A stretch of DNA of 64,000 bases from Macropodus opercularis (taxonomy: Eukaryota; Chordata; Actinopteri; Anabantiformes; Osphronemidae), in the NCBI GenBank assembly GCA_030770545.1, contig CM061097.1, positions 18,494,501 through 18,558,500 on the forward strand, written 5' to 3'. Position 1 is the stretch's first letter. The number at the start of each line of letters is the position of its first letter. The notes under the pieces are model-generated. The model had not been told where the DNA came from and searched no databases. It worked only from the letters and a program-made list of their open reading frames with translations. Below are positions 31,907 through 43,689 of the stretch, one piece after another. The position numbers and the translations under genes were made by a program.

Positions 31907-32106
31907 GACTAACCATGACCGGCTATGAGTGTCAGCCCATCGCCACCTACAGGTCATTTACACGTAACACACGCTGTGCCTCGGCAAAAATGCAGTGGAA
32001 ACGTGGCAGAAATGACAAACCAACGCGGTGGACCACGACACTTTTAACGGCTACCACTGTATTTCGTACAGATTTGAGTCAGGGTTTTGTGTGGAATTGT
32101 GTTTAA
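31907..32106 (+). other. Candidate exon with conserved short frame (copy at 32 kb)
   Basis: It follows a good acceptor (GTTGTTGTAG). An ATG at 31915 opens 63 codons beginning MTGYECQPIATYRS. The first 39 codons are unchanged in the 54.8 kb copy, after which a 4-bp difference changes the frame. No recognised family. It may be a decayed coding exon or simply copied sequence. Confidence 0.25.
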
Positions 32107-32145
32107 CTTGTGGTTGAAGTCATGGTTAACCTGATGAACAAGTTG

Positions 32146-33431
32146 GTTCTCTTTCGCTCATGGGGCCCTTGCAGGGAGTGTAGTGTAGCTCATACGTTTA
32201 GGATACTACTTTGTGCCCTGGATTTCATTTTTACATCATTGGTGTAACACCTGTCGTTATCAAATCTTAAGTTCTTCTTATTATAATTGTGCATTTCTTG
32301 TACATTCAAAGTTGTATTTTAAATGTGATCCATGGCACCAATTGATATGTTGCTGTGATACTTACTGTTATCCCTAGAAAAGGCCACGTCATCTTGTCAG
32401 TTTTAATGTAGTTGCTTTTTCAGGGATCGTTTTCATCCAGTATAAGTTTTAAATTCTATTAATGTTTATAGATGTGATGAATGTGTTTTTGTTTTTCCCC
32501 TGAATTCCAGGTAACACAAAAAGCAGACTCCTGCAGTGGCAGTTGAGACTGAGATGCCCCCTGCTTCCAAAACGGTTCAAACATAGAAGATGTTAATAAT
32601 CAGGTAAAGAAGTAATGCCATCACTGTGGTCACAAACCATGGTTGTTGCCCTGTACTCTGTGTAGTTTCATTATAACGATAGGAAGCTGAATGTCGTACA
32701 GATTTGAGTCTGGGTTAGTTTTGTGGAAATGAGTTTGACTTGTGCTTGAAGTCATAGTTAACCTGACGAACAGCTGGGAAAACCTTTTACTAAATGGGTT
32801 AGATGATGAGTGAGAGTGAGTGTTTACCATTTTGAGATTTTAAAAAAAGGTGTGTGACAAACAAAAAAGCAGACGCTAGAAGGCTGGTTGTGATTCAACA
32901 GGAATATTCTCTTTAATAAACAACTAACACAACACAAAGCACAACAACTAACTATAGACACTCGCTATGAGGATAAATAGTGAAATCATATATGTTAATA
33001 AATAAAAGTAACAATTATTCTATAAAACAAAACAAAATCCTACCTGACTAAGTACAGAGCAAGATGGTCTCTAATAACCAGAATACAAAAGCAAGACGCT
33101 GACTAACCAGAATTCAGTGATTGATCAGTTACATGAAATTACACGTGTGTTCCGTGAACCAGCTACAAAGTCCAAAGAGACATTGCCTCAGCTCGCTGGA
33201 GAACAGAACTGGCACAGATTGAACCTTTGTAAACGTGCAAACTGCCTGTGTCATAGGTTGATGCACCACCAGGCCACCAGAGATGCAGGGTTTTAACACA
33301 GCACTGAAGCAGAGGGTCCCACTCCTTTTGATTCTGGAACTAGGAGTCTATTCCAGCTGTCATGTGGGTTGAGAGGAGCGGTACAGGTCGCCAGTCCAAC
33401 AACCAGTGTGGTTGAACAGCTTTTCTGATAT
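32146..33431. repeat. Segmental duplication flank, copy 2
   Basis: A diverged copy of 1-1262, carrying substitutions and small indels (for example a TTT instead of an A-run near 32839). It ends abruptly near 33431, where the other two copies run on toward the retrovirus. Confidence 0.85.
32511..32603 (+). other. Exon-like cassette, 93-bp form (copy at 32.5 kb)
   Basis: Same 93-bp form and boundaries as 340-432. Acceptor and donor are intact. Confidence 0.4.
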
Positions 33432-33985
33432 CACAAGACACTTTTAAACCCCAATGCAGCTTCAGCTCAGGCAACATTTGGCAGAAAAAGATTAATGTCA
33501 GATTAGCAATCAAGGTAAACTAGTACGTTTACGACGTACTAGTAAATTAAACGGCAACAACTGGTTGTTGTTTGTTTATTTATTCAAAGTTTGCTTAGTG
33601 ACTTCTGTAATTATTCTGTAACAATTTTACACATCAACGGTTTGTTGATATTTAGACAGTTTTACTAGACCTTTCAGAAAGTATAAGTACAAACATACAG
33701 TTTGCTGTAGGAATGTATGCGTTGTCTCACTTAAATAGCAAAACATACCTGGCAGCAAGACTTGTCCAGCCAAATCAAGTCCTGTGGGATATGTCAGTTG
33801 TTAATGGCAGATTAGGAACTCTCCTGGATGAGAGATGTGAGGGCTTTGCAGCCAGTTGACTACTATCTATGATTTGCTGTTTGTGCGAATGAATTGTGTT
33901 CTGTTGGTTCTCATGAGTCCTCAAATATTGTCTGTATATATGAACATTTAAACGCATCTTCCTTTAGGCGTTGTTCCCCCTAAAG
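33432..33985. other. Unique non-coding sequence
   Basis: AT-rich, no gene or repeat recognised. It ends with CCCTAAAG, the probable left target-site duplication of the hAT-like element. Confidence 0.5.
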
Positions 33986-35072
33986 CAGGGGTGTCAAACT
34001 CAAATACACAGTGGGCCAAAATTCAAAACTGGAACAAAGTTGCGGGCCAACATCGATATTTATTGAAAAAAACATCATCTTCCAGATATAACAATGAACC
34101 TTTTCTTATGGACCCAAACAAGTTTTGCTTAAAAACTGGATATGGAGCAAGCAAAGCTTAATACTAAACTAGACTATTTCCGTAAGAAAATGCACTGTGA
34201 ATGTTGTAATGCTGAATTTATTCCCAAGAACCGTTGACTGTAGTTTAAAAAGTTCTTAAAGGTAGTTTAAGAAAAATATAAGTGATTAAAAAGAGCTAAA
34301 CAGTTCAGTTAAAAGTCTTAAATTGTAAAATAAAGCATAATGAAATAATACTAAGTAAGATCCAAACAGTAAAAGTATGGAAAACCCCTAAAACGCGTTG
34401 ATAGAATTTTGCAAGACTTTCCTGACATTGCTGAAGTTTTAAAAGCATTGTTACAACAAGCAGAACAGCTGAAATTTAGAATCACCGACGCAGCCTGTCA
34501 GAGACCCGCTGACTGCTGTAGCTTTAGCTGTGCCGATTCGCCGATGAGAACGAAGCCCGTTAAACGGGCTCATTGCAGCGAAACAGTGACACTAATCACT
34601 AATACTTTAAGCTGGAACTTGTGTGAGTTTCATGTCTGGAAGACATGACTGGAAATTGTTGAATTCCCAGCTAGTTCAAAACGATCAATGTGTCTCTTCT
34701 GCTCCGCGAGTCAGGCAGAAAAATGAGGCGTTCAATGGCGTAGAAGCGGCCGCTCCCGGTGCTCTCGGTTCACAGTGAGCAAGTAGACAAGTGTCTCTAC
34801 ATTTGCTTCACAGCGTAATAATAAAGATTAGGAAAACAATACTGTGAATGCTTTTTTTAGCCATTTTGGGAGGAGTAGCACGATGCCAGTATTACATACC
34901 ATGACTACGGTCAACAGAGGAGAGGGTGTTAATAGTCCTGTCGCGATTGACGCGCCAAAACGTCAACAGAGCATTCTGGGATTTGTAGAATTAGCGGTAC
35001 ATACTAATTACCGGCGGGCCAGCTCTAATAGTAATTTGGTATGGCTTCGCGGGCCAGAGTTTGACACCTATG
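33986..35072. mobile_element. Non-autonomous hAT-like DNA transposon
   Basis: The ends are inverted: CAGGGGTGTCAAACTC on the left, and GAGTTTGACACCTATG on the right. GCGGGCCA-type subterminal motifs are on both sides. Flanking 8-bp sequences CCCTAAAG (33978-33985) and CCTTAAAT (35073-35080) agree at 6 of 8 positions, as expected of an aged hAT target-site duplication. The length is 1087 bp. The short internal frames do not resemble a transposase, so it is non-autonomous. This end sequence is familiar from hAT elements in vertebrates. Confidence 0.75.
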
Positions 35073-35080
35073 CCTTAAAT

Positions 35081-36346
35081 GCAACCCAGCCGTAATCTCT
35101 ACAAAAACATGATTTACTGCTGCAAGATTTCAATTTAACATAAAGTAGTGACTGATATCTGCCTTTCACCTCCTTTTCAGTAGTTATTTTGTCCGCTTGA
35201 TGCTTTTTCTCATCATAATCCCACATCCTGTTGGATTCTTCTCTCGGGTCTCATGCTTATGACTCATCGTCTCACGTGGAAACAATTCAATAACTGTGAG
35301 GGAGCTTTTACTTCTGTTAAATCTTGAAATACTCTCCCCAGAATCCAGGAGTTGGAGCAAAGAGAAATATAGATTTTGATGGAAGCCTTATAAACCTGTC
35401 AGTGATGTATATCATTGTTTGCTAATAGCAAGCAACATGTATCATGTCTAACTGTGCACTTCTATTGAGATCACACCATCTGTCAGTGAAGACTGCCCCC
35501 TGATGGGTGAATCTTTTTCTACAGGTCTATTACCTGCGGGTGTAGCTGAAAACGTGAGCAGCGATTTCAATTTTGGCTCAGTCCTACTGTTTAAAACTTA
35601 ATGTGAGAATCCGAGCCCGGCAACCTAGACAGTGAAACTTCTGACTTGGATTCTCCTAATAACCCACAGTTTCCTTAATTCACCCTTCGTATAGTTCGCG
35701 TGGCCGGGTTGCGTTAACACCGTCAGGTTTCCCCCGGTAACACGTTTTCTGCGTCAATGGGTGACTCTCACACTCCACCCATCCTCTAACAATAGTGAAT
35801 GCCCTTAGAGAACTATGTAGCTTGGTTAGACTACAGGTGGAAAACGAGAGTCATATTCCATTATGTAGCTACTGATATAAGACCTTTCCAGCCTGATGAG
35901 AATTTAATAATAATAATACATTTTACATTCAAATTGAAAATGTAAATGTACATTAGACATTACATTACCCAGTAGTTAATGTTTTATTATGCAATTATAT
36001 TTTTGATTAACTGATTTGTTAAAAGTTTGTGATTTATTAATAAAAACAGTGCATTGTCCTCTATGCACATGTGAGGCTGCTCCCAATTCTGCTCCACATA
36101 AAGGATGGCTTGACCCTCTATGGCCTGAGTAATATAATGGCTAAATACACTGTCATTTGTGAGCCATTGTTTGTGCCAAGGTCAGAAATGAAATGACAGT
36201 AGGTGCTCAACATATACAATCCCAAATGTACTTTTTTTCTCTTGCATCCTTACATGCATTCTCTTGTTATTTCTGTAAATGGACTGAGGGTGAGGCTTAA
36301 ATACAGGTATTCGACTGAGCTACTGTTACCTGCTTTCATTTGGCAG
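35081..36346. other. Non-coding sequence before HECT-like remnant
   Basis: No gene recognised. On the minus strand, about 35690-35790 shows a faint likeness (GGGGGAAACCTGACGGTG) to the env-leader-like repeat; this is weak. Confidence 0.4.
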
Positions 36347-36861
36347 GCTGATGCAGACTTCATCGCCTCTGTGTGCCAGGCACAATACAGTGAGAGCGGA
36401 TCAAACAAAGAACAGGTTGAGGTGAAGTTAATGAATCACCTGCAGGATTTTCTTCAGGAACTGGAGGAAGGTGAATTGTTCCACAATTTAGAAATGAAGT
36501 ACATTCCTTCTATTTCTCTTTTTATAGCATAATTATCTCCTCTTAAGTGCTTCTAGTGCATCTAATTTATGTAATAACACAAGTGTATGTCAGCTCAGTT
36601 TTATTATTTATTATTTTATTTAAATGCTTTTTGGTGCAGATGAAACTGGACCAGGGAAAGAGGAAGCTGCATGTGCAGCAATTTCTCAAAGCTTTTCTCC
36701 AGTGGGTAACAGGGCAGGGCCACATTCCTGTCCTGCAAGAAGAAAAGAAAAGTTTCAAAGTAACGGTGAAGTTTGATCATCACTGTCAAATGCATTTTGG
36801 AGAACACAAGATACTGTCACAGCTTGCAGTAGCACCATCACATAAACTGTTCAACACATGA
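36347..36861 (+). pseudogene. HECT-type E3 ligase-like coding remnant
   Basis: Two exon-like pieces are visible. The first (36347-36470) follows TTTGGCAG, ends GAAG|GTGAAT, and reads ADADFIASVCQAQYS and HLQDFLQELEE. The second starts at 36640 after TTGGTGCAG. The in-phase join runs into a stop. A different frame then gives FLQWVTGQGHIP and VTVKFDHHC, resembling the C-lobe of HECT-like proteins found in many fish genomes. The catalytic-cysteine region is missing: the frame leaves the pattern after HFGEHKI and stops at 36861. A frameshift near 36690 and the lost end mark it as dead. Confidence 0.4.
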
Positions 36862-37225
36862 TAACATATCAAGATTTCAAAGCAGTCCTGATAGAAGCGT
36901 TTTATCAGGGACAAGAATTCTCAATGGTTTAAATATTAAACATTTGAATGCAACTGGTAAAGTTGTGGAAGCTCAGGTTGACAGTGAAAGCAAATGTCAA
37001 ATTGTAGTCATTTAGTGGTTGTTTTCATGAAAGTTTATGCACATTTATTTGTCAGTGAATGTCGTTATATATTCATAGTTCACGTGTAATAAAGTGTTAT
37101 ACCATCATTGCTTCTTTGAGTTTTAATGAAATAATGTCACAGATAAACGTGACATAAAGTATTTTATAACCTCTGAGCAGTGTATCTGACATTGCATTTG
37201 TTGTTACACCTACCATGATACTGGG

Positions 37226-37428
37226 TCACTGAAACATATGAAGACAGCGAATATAAGTATCACAACCATGGGAGTCTGATGCTTCTGTCGGGTCCACAGA
37301 TGCTTGAAGCTGAGCCATATCCTGCTCATTCAGGGGGCTGGGGAATTCTGGACCAACAACTCCACTCTGTAATTGAAACTCATCAGGTCTAGGGCAATAT
37401 CCCAGTCTATGTCAAGCTCCTGTAGATC
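37226..37428 (-). pseudogene. Unidentified coding remnant, minus strand
   Basis: It follows a minus-strand acceptor (TATCCTAG). It reads DLQELDIDWDIALDLMSFNY in one frame and, after a shift near 37365, NEQDMAQLQASVDPTEASDS to a stop at 37226-37228. The composition looks like real protein with one frameshift. It may be associated with the HECT-like remnant as cargo of a mobile element, but I do not recognise the family. Confidence 0.35.
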
Positions 37429-37439
37429 CTAGGATACAA

Positions 37440-38159
37440 AAAGCTGGTTAAACATTGTATTGTTGTACCGTACAGTTTTCCAGTGTCCTTATGAAAAGGT
37501 TACTGATCATGAAACACTGATTTATTTATTCATTAATCCCAGATGAAATGCTAAATTGTCTAGCTGGAGTAAATCGCTGCATAGCCAAACGTTAAACAGA
37601 CATGCATATTGCTTTGTGTATTCAATTAGCGCGGTTAGCATCATGCTAACTGTCATACAACAGTTAGCATGAGTGACCACACTGATCTATAAACCTGGAC
37701 ATTATGTAAGAACAGCTCCATAAAAATGACAACCTCTTACCTGAGGCCCTTGGCCTTGGTCCAGGCTGAAAGACTAAAGTCACTTTTCTTCTGCTCCGTA
37801 TGGGGAAAGTAAGCGCTCGTCCACAGTGTAACCGATCCTGTCATTGGTCAGCGGCTCTGGCTTCCTATTGGTTGGTTCATTTTGACAGGGTCCTCTCAGG
37901 TCGTTCAACGCAGAATCAAGCGTGAGACGTTTTGAGAGCGAGCGGCAGGAACCGAGAGCAAGAAAGAGGATTAAAGCAGGAGGACTGGAAATCTGAGAGC
38001 ACGAATACAGATTTGAACGCGAGCAGAGACATTTTGAATGCAAGGGAAGGGTTTTGAGAGAAAGCACAACAAAATCTGAACATTATATCGTTAAAGTGTG
38101 CTCTTGAATTGAAAAACTGCCTCTTGATTAAAGATAGTAATCTCATCCCATATCAATGG
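37440..38159. other. Non-coding, possible mobile-element end
   Basis: No gene recognised. 37916-38070 is purine-rich with repeated GAGAGC/GAGCA phrases. It could belong to the element carrying the two coding remnants, but no terminal repeats were found. Confidence 0.3.
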
Positions 38160-38262
38160 AGCCACATGTGGAGACAAACACTCACACCTACGAGGAATTT
38201 ACATTCTCCGGTCAACCTGAATGCATCTACAGTATTTGGACTGTGGGAGGAAACAGGAGACT
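38160..38262 (+). repeat. Fragment of common teleost interspersed repeat
   Basis: Contains TTTGGACTGTGGGAGGAAAC preceded by a GAGACAAACACTCACACCTA-like phrase, a pairing seen in an abundant fish repeat. A second piece of the same element type seems to lie at about 40930-41005 (TCACAGGGCCACATACACAG). Confidence 0.5.
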
Positions 38263-39150
38263 GGTTTTCTGAAGTGAACAGCTGCATTTCATTAATTAGA
38301 TCGTGCACAGTGGCAGAAACATTTCATTTGAAATGTTAACTTCTCACAAGACACAGCGTTCAAAGAATTATGTCTATGAGTAAAAAGTTTGTTTTCTGTT
38401 TTCAGATTTAAAAAAACAACCAAATCACAACATATAACGTCTTTAACAGAGGCAACTGGCTGTGTAATAAATAAAGAACAATGAAACATGAACAATCAAT
38501 GTAAAAAACAGCAAAGATTTTTAAAGCTAAATTCAGGCTGCAGCCATTTGCAGAAACCTTTGCAGACAACAGTTTAAACCGGGTCCGGTTTCCTGTAGAA
38601 TGAACAGCTCTAACGATCCAAACGTCACTGATGCTCACGTGAGACCAGAACATGTGATTTTAAACTGGATTAGACACAGTACGTGAATGTTTATGTTCAG
38701 TCTTCACCGTGTGGCATTGATGACATCACACGTAGCCCTGGTAGACGTAAACAAACCGGTGCCAGATCATTCCAAAGAAGAGACATTTGTTGTAAGTAAA
38801 TCATGAAAATGATTTGCTTTCTGCAAGACTGTTTACTGTTGACTTTTTCTGTTTCATGACTTGTTTGTGCACAAAATAAACAACTGTGGTTTATACTTGC
38901 AAAAGTCACAAGATGTCAAACTTGCAGTGTTTCTGCACCAGTACTTTACACGTAGTGACCAAATTCTACATTCTGTTCCACTGCATTTCACTGTGTAGCT
39001 GTGAATCAACATCTAACCTATAGAACCAACTTACATATTAAATAGAACTGAATTAAAGACGAATTGATTTAAGAACTGAGTGAAGCATTTGAACATTTAA
39101 AATACAAATGAAAAAAAGAACAAGAAGGGCCATTGAAACAGTGTATTTTT
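38263..39150. other. Non-coding sequence
   Basis: AT-rich, no gene or repeat recognised. Confidence 0.4.
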
Positions 39151-39165
39151 TTTAATCTTTATTGA

Positions 39166-39420
39166 TTACCGGTCCCTGAGCAAGCACGAGGCGACGGTGG
39201 GGAGGAAAAACTCCCGCTTACGGAAGAAACCTCCAGCAGAACCAGGCTCAGGGTGGGCGGTCGTCTGCCTCGACCGGTGATGGGTGGAGTTTAGCTCCTC
39301 CCAAGGCTGTTCCAAGGCCAGTCGAGACATGCTCTCTCCTGCCTGGGTCTTCCCTGGAGTGGGGTTTAGCTCCACCCATCACTTCAAATTTAGCCCCCAC
39401 TTACCCCCTCTCCCACTTCT
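39166..39420 (-). mobile_element. LINE-related 3' segment, antisense
   Basis: GAAGAAACCTCCAGCAGA and CCAGGCTCA match the reverse complement of the LINE 3' UTR at 11205-11245, with GAGGAAAAACTCCC beside it. Diverged and short. Confidence 0.45.
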
Positions 39421-40235
39421 GACCTCTGTTGGCTTCTCCACTTGAGGCAGGAACTCTGCCCCAACCGAGAGGACACGTCACCGTTTTCCGGTCGAGAACC
39501 ACGGCCTCAAACTCTGAGGTCTGATTCTCACCCCAGCCGCTTCACACTCGACTGCAAACCGCCCCAGTGCAAGTGGAACAGGTCTGGCTTACTGTCGGTA
39601 ATGCGAACCAGTATCCTCCTGTATAGAGCTGGTCCAGCGTTCCACGGCTCGGGCAAAAACCAGATTATCCCTCCAGAATCGGAGGTTCGACCACTGGCCA
39701 GATTCTCAGAGTATTCCTTCCACCGTGAGATGACAGCCCCAGTCAAGGTCAGCAGCTCCCCACCTCCTCTGTAAACAGCCTTGGTGAAGAACCTCTTTCC
39801 CCTTCCGAGGTGCCAAACGGTTTGCCAGAATGTCTTTGAAGCCGACCAACAGTCCTCCTCCATGGCCTCCCCGAGCTCTTCCCAGGTCAGAGTTTTTGCC
39901 CCCACACTTGCTCGGGCTGCAGCACGCTTGGCCCGCCGATGCTCTTCGTGGCCAACGCCCCGACGAGGACCGGAGACCTTGTCGCCACGGCTTCGGGCAA
40001 TTGCGTGGACAATGGAGGTGGAACCTCCCTCTAATCTGGTAAAAGCTCTCCCGGAGGTGGGAGCTGAAGACCCCTCTGACGGACGCTTCAGCTAGACACT
40101 GCCACCAGACCCCTACGGGTCTACTGAGACTGTCCGGCTTCTACCTCCACCAGTGGCTCCAACTCACCACCAGATGGCGATAAGTTGACAGCTCAGTCCT
40201 GCTGTTCCCTAGATTGTCCATTTGGGAAACTGTAT
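39421..40235 (-). pseudogene. Non-LTR retrotransposon ORF2 fragment, antisense
   Basis: A 125-codon minus-strand frame (39528-39905) reads TWEELGEAMEEDCWSASKTFWQ, GRGKRFFTKAVYRGGGELLT and SRWKEYSENL. This is the style of the linker between endonuclease and reverse transcriptase in fish LINEs. Related sequence continues upstream on the minus strand to about 40200 in other frames (KRAAARASVG-like). RT motifs are absent, so it is a short, dead piece. Confidence 0.55.
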
Positions 40236-40640
40236 GTTTGCCACGTGGTGCTCGAGCTCAGATCAGGGTGTGAACAGGTGCCCAAGCAGAGATGTCAGCA
40301 CAGCACTGCAACTGTCAGGTGGCCAATATATCCAATTCAGTCAAATTAGTGCCATGTCAAATTCACCAGGTCGTATTTTGATTTGCGTTTCATTCCAGGT
40401 ATTTACATTTGATTCTCAGACACAACTGAAGACACCCCCTCATGTCAGAACCCACCCAGACGGGTGGTATCCAACAAAGGGGCGTTATACTAAGTTGTGT
40501 CTCAGACTGAAATGAAACACCTGCAAAAAAAGGCGAATTTGGAATTTGGAAGCTCAATAGATAAATACCTAGCTAAGCTAAAATGTTGAAGTGGGAATTT
40601 AACGTGTATCTTCCAAACAAAGAAGAGGTTTGTAAGACAC
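40236..40640. other. Non-coding sequence
   Basis: No feature recognised. Confidence 0.4.
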
Positions 40641-41235
40641 CACTGACCTGCCACTTACAGTGTGCCTGTACAGCTCCACCCAAGAACCTCCCACACCGTG
40701 ACCATCACAGCTCGAACAACACTGGTGACGGCCCGGTGAGCCGTGGGCATACACCACCCTGAAGGTGTCCACAGCCCCATCAGAGGTCATCACCTTGGAG
40801 AGGAAGTAAGTGGGGCTCAGATGTGGAGGGAGAAGGTTCCCTCCCTCCACTTGGGAGGGACCTCCATCCCTCCACCCACCCCCCCACCCCACCCATAGGC
40901 TCATGGGGCGTTGGAGCACCCCAAGACCCACTGGCAGGAAAAGGGTAGGGTTTACCCTGGACCGGGTGTCAATCTGTCACAGGGCCACATACACAGGCAG
41001 AGCACCTCACAGGTTATCGTGACTGTGCCTCCGGGATCCTACCCGTCATGGGCGAACCAGCCTTCCAAACCTGGCCAGTAGCGGTGGTAAACCTGTTTGG
41101 GCTTAGTGCTTTCATACACTGGGGAAGATGTTCAGTGTCTTGCCCAATGACACATCAACACAAGTCCAGAGGAGCCAGGAATCGAACCGCCGATCCTACG
41201 ACTGGTGGACGACTCCCTTCTCCCAAGGCACGTAA
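40641..41235 (-). mobile_element. Mixed repeat with tRNA-like SINE module, antisense
   Basis: On the minus strand, GGTTCGATTCC (41178-41188) is a B-box, preceded by GTCGTCCACCAGTCGTAGGA and followed by GGGCAAGACACTGAAC, a combination I know from dispersed fish repeats. Upstream lies a C-rich run (40860-40895) and a fragment of another common repeat (40930-41005). The boundaries between the nested elements are unclear. Confidence 0.4.
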
Positions 41236-41409
41236 ATCCCAGTGTAGTTCAATTTGGTAGATCCCTCCCTTTTCCTCCTCCCACCCCTCCCCACTGGCAG
41301 GAAAGAGGTAGGGTTAGATAGTCGTGGGGCTGTGGGCTCTGCCTTTCTCTCCTGCCTCCTTTGGGGTTTGCTTTGTCTTTCTGGGGAGTGTTAAGACCTC
41401 AACACAGTT

Positions 41410-41625
41410 TGGGTCAACTAATTAACTGTGTCTCTTTAGCTCCAGGTCTTTTCAAGTTGCCAACTTTGGGCTTTGAACCGCTCTTAGTCTGGCCTGTCGC
41501 CCAGGACCTGTTTGCCTTGGGAGACCCTACCAGGGGTATTTAGCCCCTGACAACATAGCTCCCAGGGTCATTCAGGCACACAAACTCCTCCACCATGATA
41601 AGGTGGCGGTTCAAGGAGGAGGCTT
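41410..41625 (+). mobile_element. LINE-associated repeat fragment
   Basis: Contains CTGTCGCCCAGGACCTGTTT, GACCCTACCAGGGGTAT and GATAAGGTGGCGGTTCA, phrases I associate with the 5' part of an abundant fish LINE. No open frame. Confidence 0.4.
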
Positions 41626-41687
41626 ACTCTGTGCAGGTCGGGGGAAAATTGGAGGACTCTGGAGGAGTCTGGTATCTATACTAATTT

Positions 41688-42572
41688 TAATCTAAAATGA
41701 ACATTTGATCTCAGCTGTTAAATTTTTTACCTGTGTCTCTGTCCACTGGGAGGTTTGTGACTACAGCCGCTGCTCCTCTGCACCGAGAGGAGTCTGGCAT
41801 CTATGTCAGACGCCTCCTGGACGCCTCTGTGGTGAAGTGTTGTGGGCGTGTGGCGCCGTGTAGAGGCCCTGAGGAAGACGTAGGACACGCTGGAGGAGTC
41901 TGGCATCTAGGTCACTGAATGCAACACAAGCTGGTGTCAGTGAAGTAGCATCAATCATGTGACTTTTACAAACCAACCCCAGCTGTTCATGTACTGAACA
42001 AACAACTCAGGAAACAAATAAAGTCCATTTAACTCAGATACTGACCTTCTTCATTTTCTTGCTCGTCTCAGTCTGACGTCGTTTCGACTGAAACTAACAC
42101 AACACGAAACTCACTGACACGACAAAAACTCGCACATAAAGTCAGTGAATGTTTTTAGTTTAACTTATTCAATACATAGTAACAATAATATACAATGAAC
42201 ATTTGATCTCAGCTGTTAAATGTCTCAGAGTGTGATGTAATGTCAGGGTCAGAGAGCAGCCTTTAAACATGATTTGCTGATGGACCGTGTTACAGGTTTA
42301 GACACAGGTTGAAACCTTCAGGTCTCGTGTCATCATCAGCTGCTGTTCCAGCAGAGAGAAGCACCAACAGCTGCTACAGACAAATGCTGGTGAACAATCA
42401 GTTCACTGAAACGTCAACCTTACCCACAAAACCCAACGTCTGCCCTCCAGCATTCAGAGTTTTTCACGCTTTGTCTTATTGGGGCGTTGAGCATCATTTG
42501 GCTTTCAGACAACTGTGAACAGATGTAGTTACTGTACATCACATGACAGGAAGGTGACATGTGGCAGATGTG
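41688..42572. repeat. Tandem duplication, left copy
   Basis: Paired with 42903-43689. Shared phrases include CACTGGGAGGTTTGTGACTA, CTAGGTCACTGAATGC and GACAGGAAGGTGACATGTGG. The left copy has an extra segment of about 107 bp near 41797-41900, flanked by two copies of AGGAGTCTGGCATCTA, so it probably arose by duplication of that phrase. A 69-codon frame recurs in both copies (42309-42518 and 43425-43634) with several replacements; no family recognised. Confidence 0.85.
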
Positions 42573-42902
42573 AAAACCCTCATCCACACATCTCACATCT
42601 GCAGTCGAGCTTTTTAGATCTGCTGCACTTCAACCGATAATAATTTCAGACATGAAAAAAACTCGTTTCTTCTGGACAGGTGACTTATTTAAGAAGCATC
42701 GACCAGAAAACTCTTAGTTCCCTTTGACTCAGCAACATTTTGCTGCTGGTTCCAGGATGTGTTGACTCCAACAGCTTTAAAGGCTTTGGTAGGTCCATTA
42801 GAGGCCTGAGCGTCACGTTCTCAAGATAGTCACCGGTTGAACTTTGACACGTCCATCAACAATGAACGGCTTTAGTTCAACTGATTCAATAAATAGTAAC
42901 TT
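42573..42902. other. Spacer between tandem duplicates
   Basis: Non-coding, not duplicated within the window. Confidence 0.5.
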
Positions 42903-43689
42903 TAATCTAAAATGAACATTTGATCTCAGCTGTTAAATGTTTTACCCGTGTCTCTTTCCACTGGGAGGTTTGTGACTACAGCCGCTGCTCCTCCGCACCG
43001 AGAGGAGTCTGGCATCTAGGTCACTGAATGCAACACAAGCTGGTGTCAGTGAAGTAGTATCAATCATGTGACTTTTACAAACCAACCCCAGCTGTTTATT
43101 CACTGAACAAGCAACTCAGGAAAAAAATAAAGTCCATTTAACTCAGATACTGAGCTTCTTCATTTTCCCGCTCGTCTCAGTCTGACGTCGTTTTGACTGA
43201 AACTAACAAAACACGAAACACACAACTCACTGACAAGACAAAAACTCGCACATAAAGTCAGTGAATGTTTTTAGTTTAACTTATTCAAGAAATAGTAACA
43301 AAAATATACAATGAACATTTGATCTTAGTTGTTAAATGTCTCAGAGTCTGATGTAATGTCAGGGTCAGAGTGCAGCCTTTAAACATGATTCGCTGATGGA
43401 CCGTGTTACAGGTTTAGACACAGGTTGAAACCTTCAGGTCTCGTGTCATTATCAGCTGCTGTTCCAGCAGAGAGAAGCACCAAAAGCTGCTACAGACAAA
43501 CGCGGGTGAACAATCAGTTCACTGAAACGTCAACATTACCCACAAAGCCCAACGTCTGCCCTCCAGCATTCAGAGTTTTCCACGCTTTGTCATTTTGGGG
43601 CGTTGAGCATCATTTGGCTTTCAGACAACTGTGAACAGCTGTAGTTACTGTACATCACACGACAGGAAGGTGACATGTGGCAGATGTAA
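42903..43689. repeat. Tandem duplication, right copy
   Basis: Second copy of the preceding unit. The offset is 1215 bp at the left end and 1116 bp at the right, the difference coming mainly from the extra segment in the left copy. Confidence 0.85.

Noticed and set aside
33775..33957. A 60-codon minus-strand frame
   Set aside because: Short, single copy, AT-rich and without motif or splice context.
36567..36807. Minus-strand frames under the HECT-like remnant
   Set aside because: They overlap a better plus-strand protein match and lack motifs.
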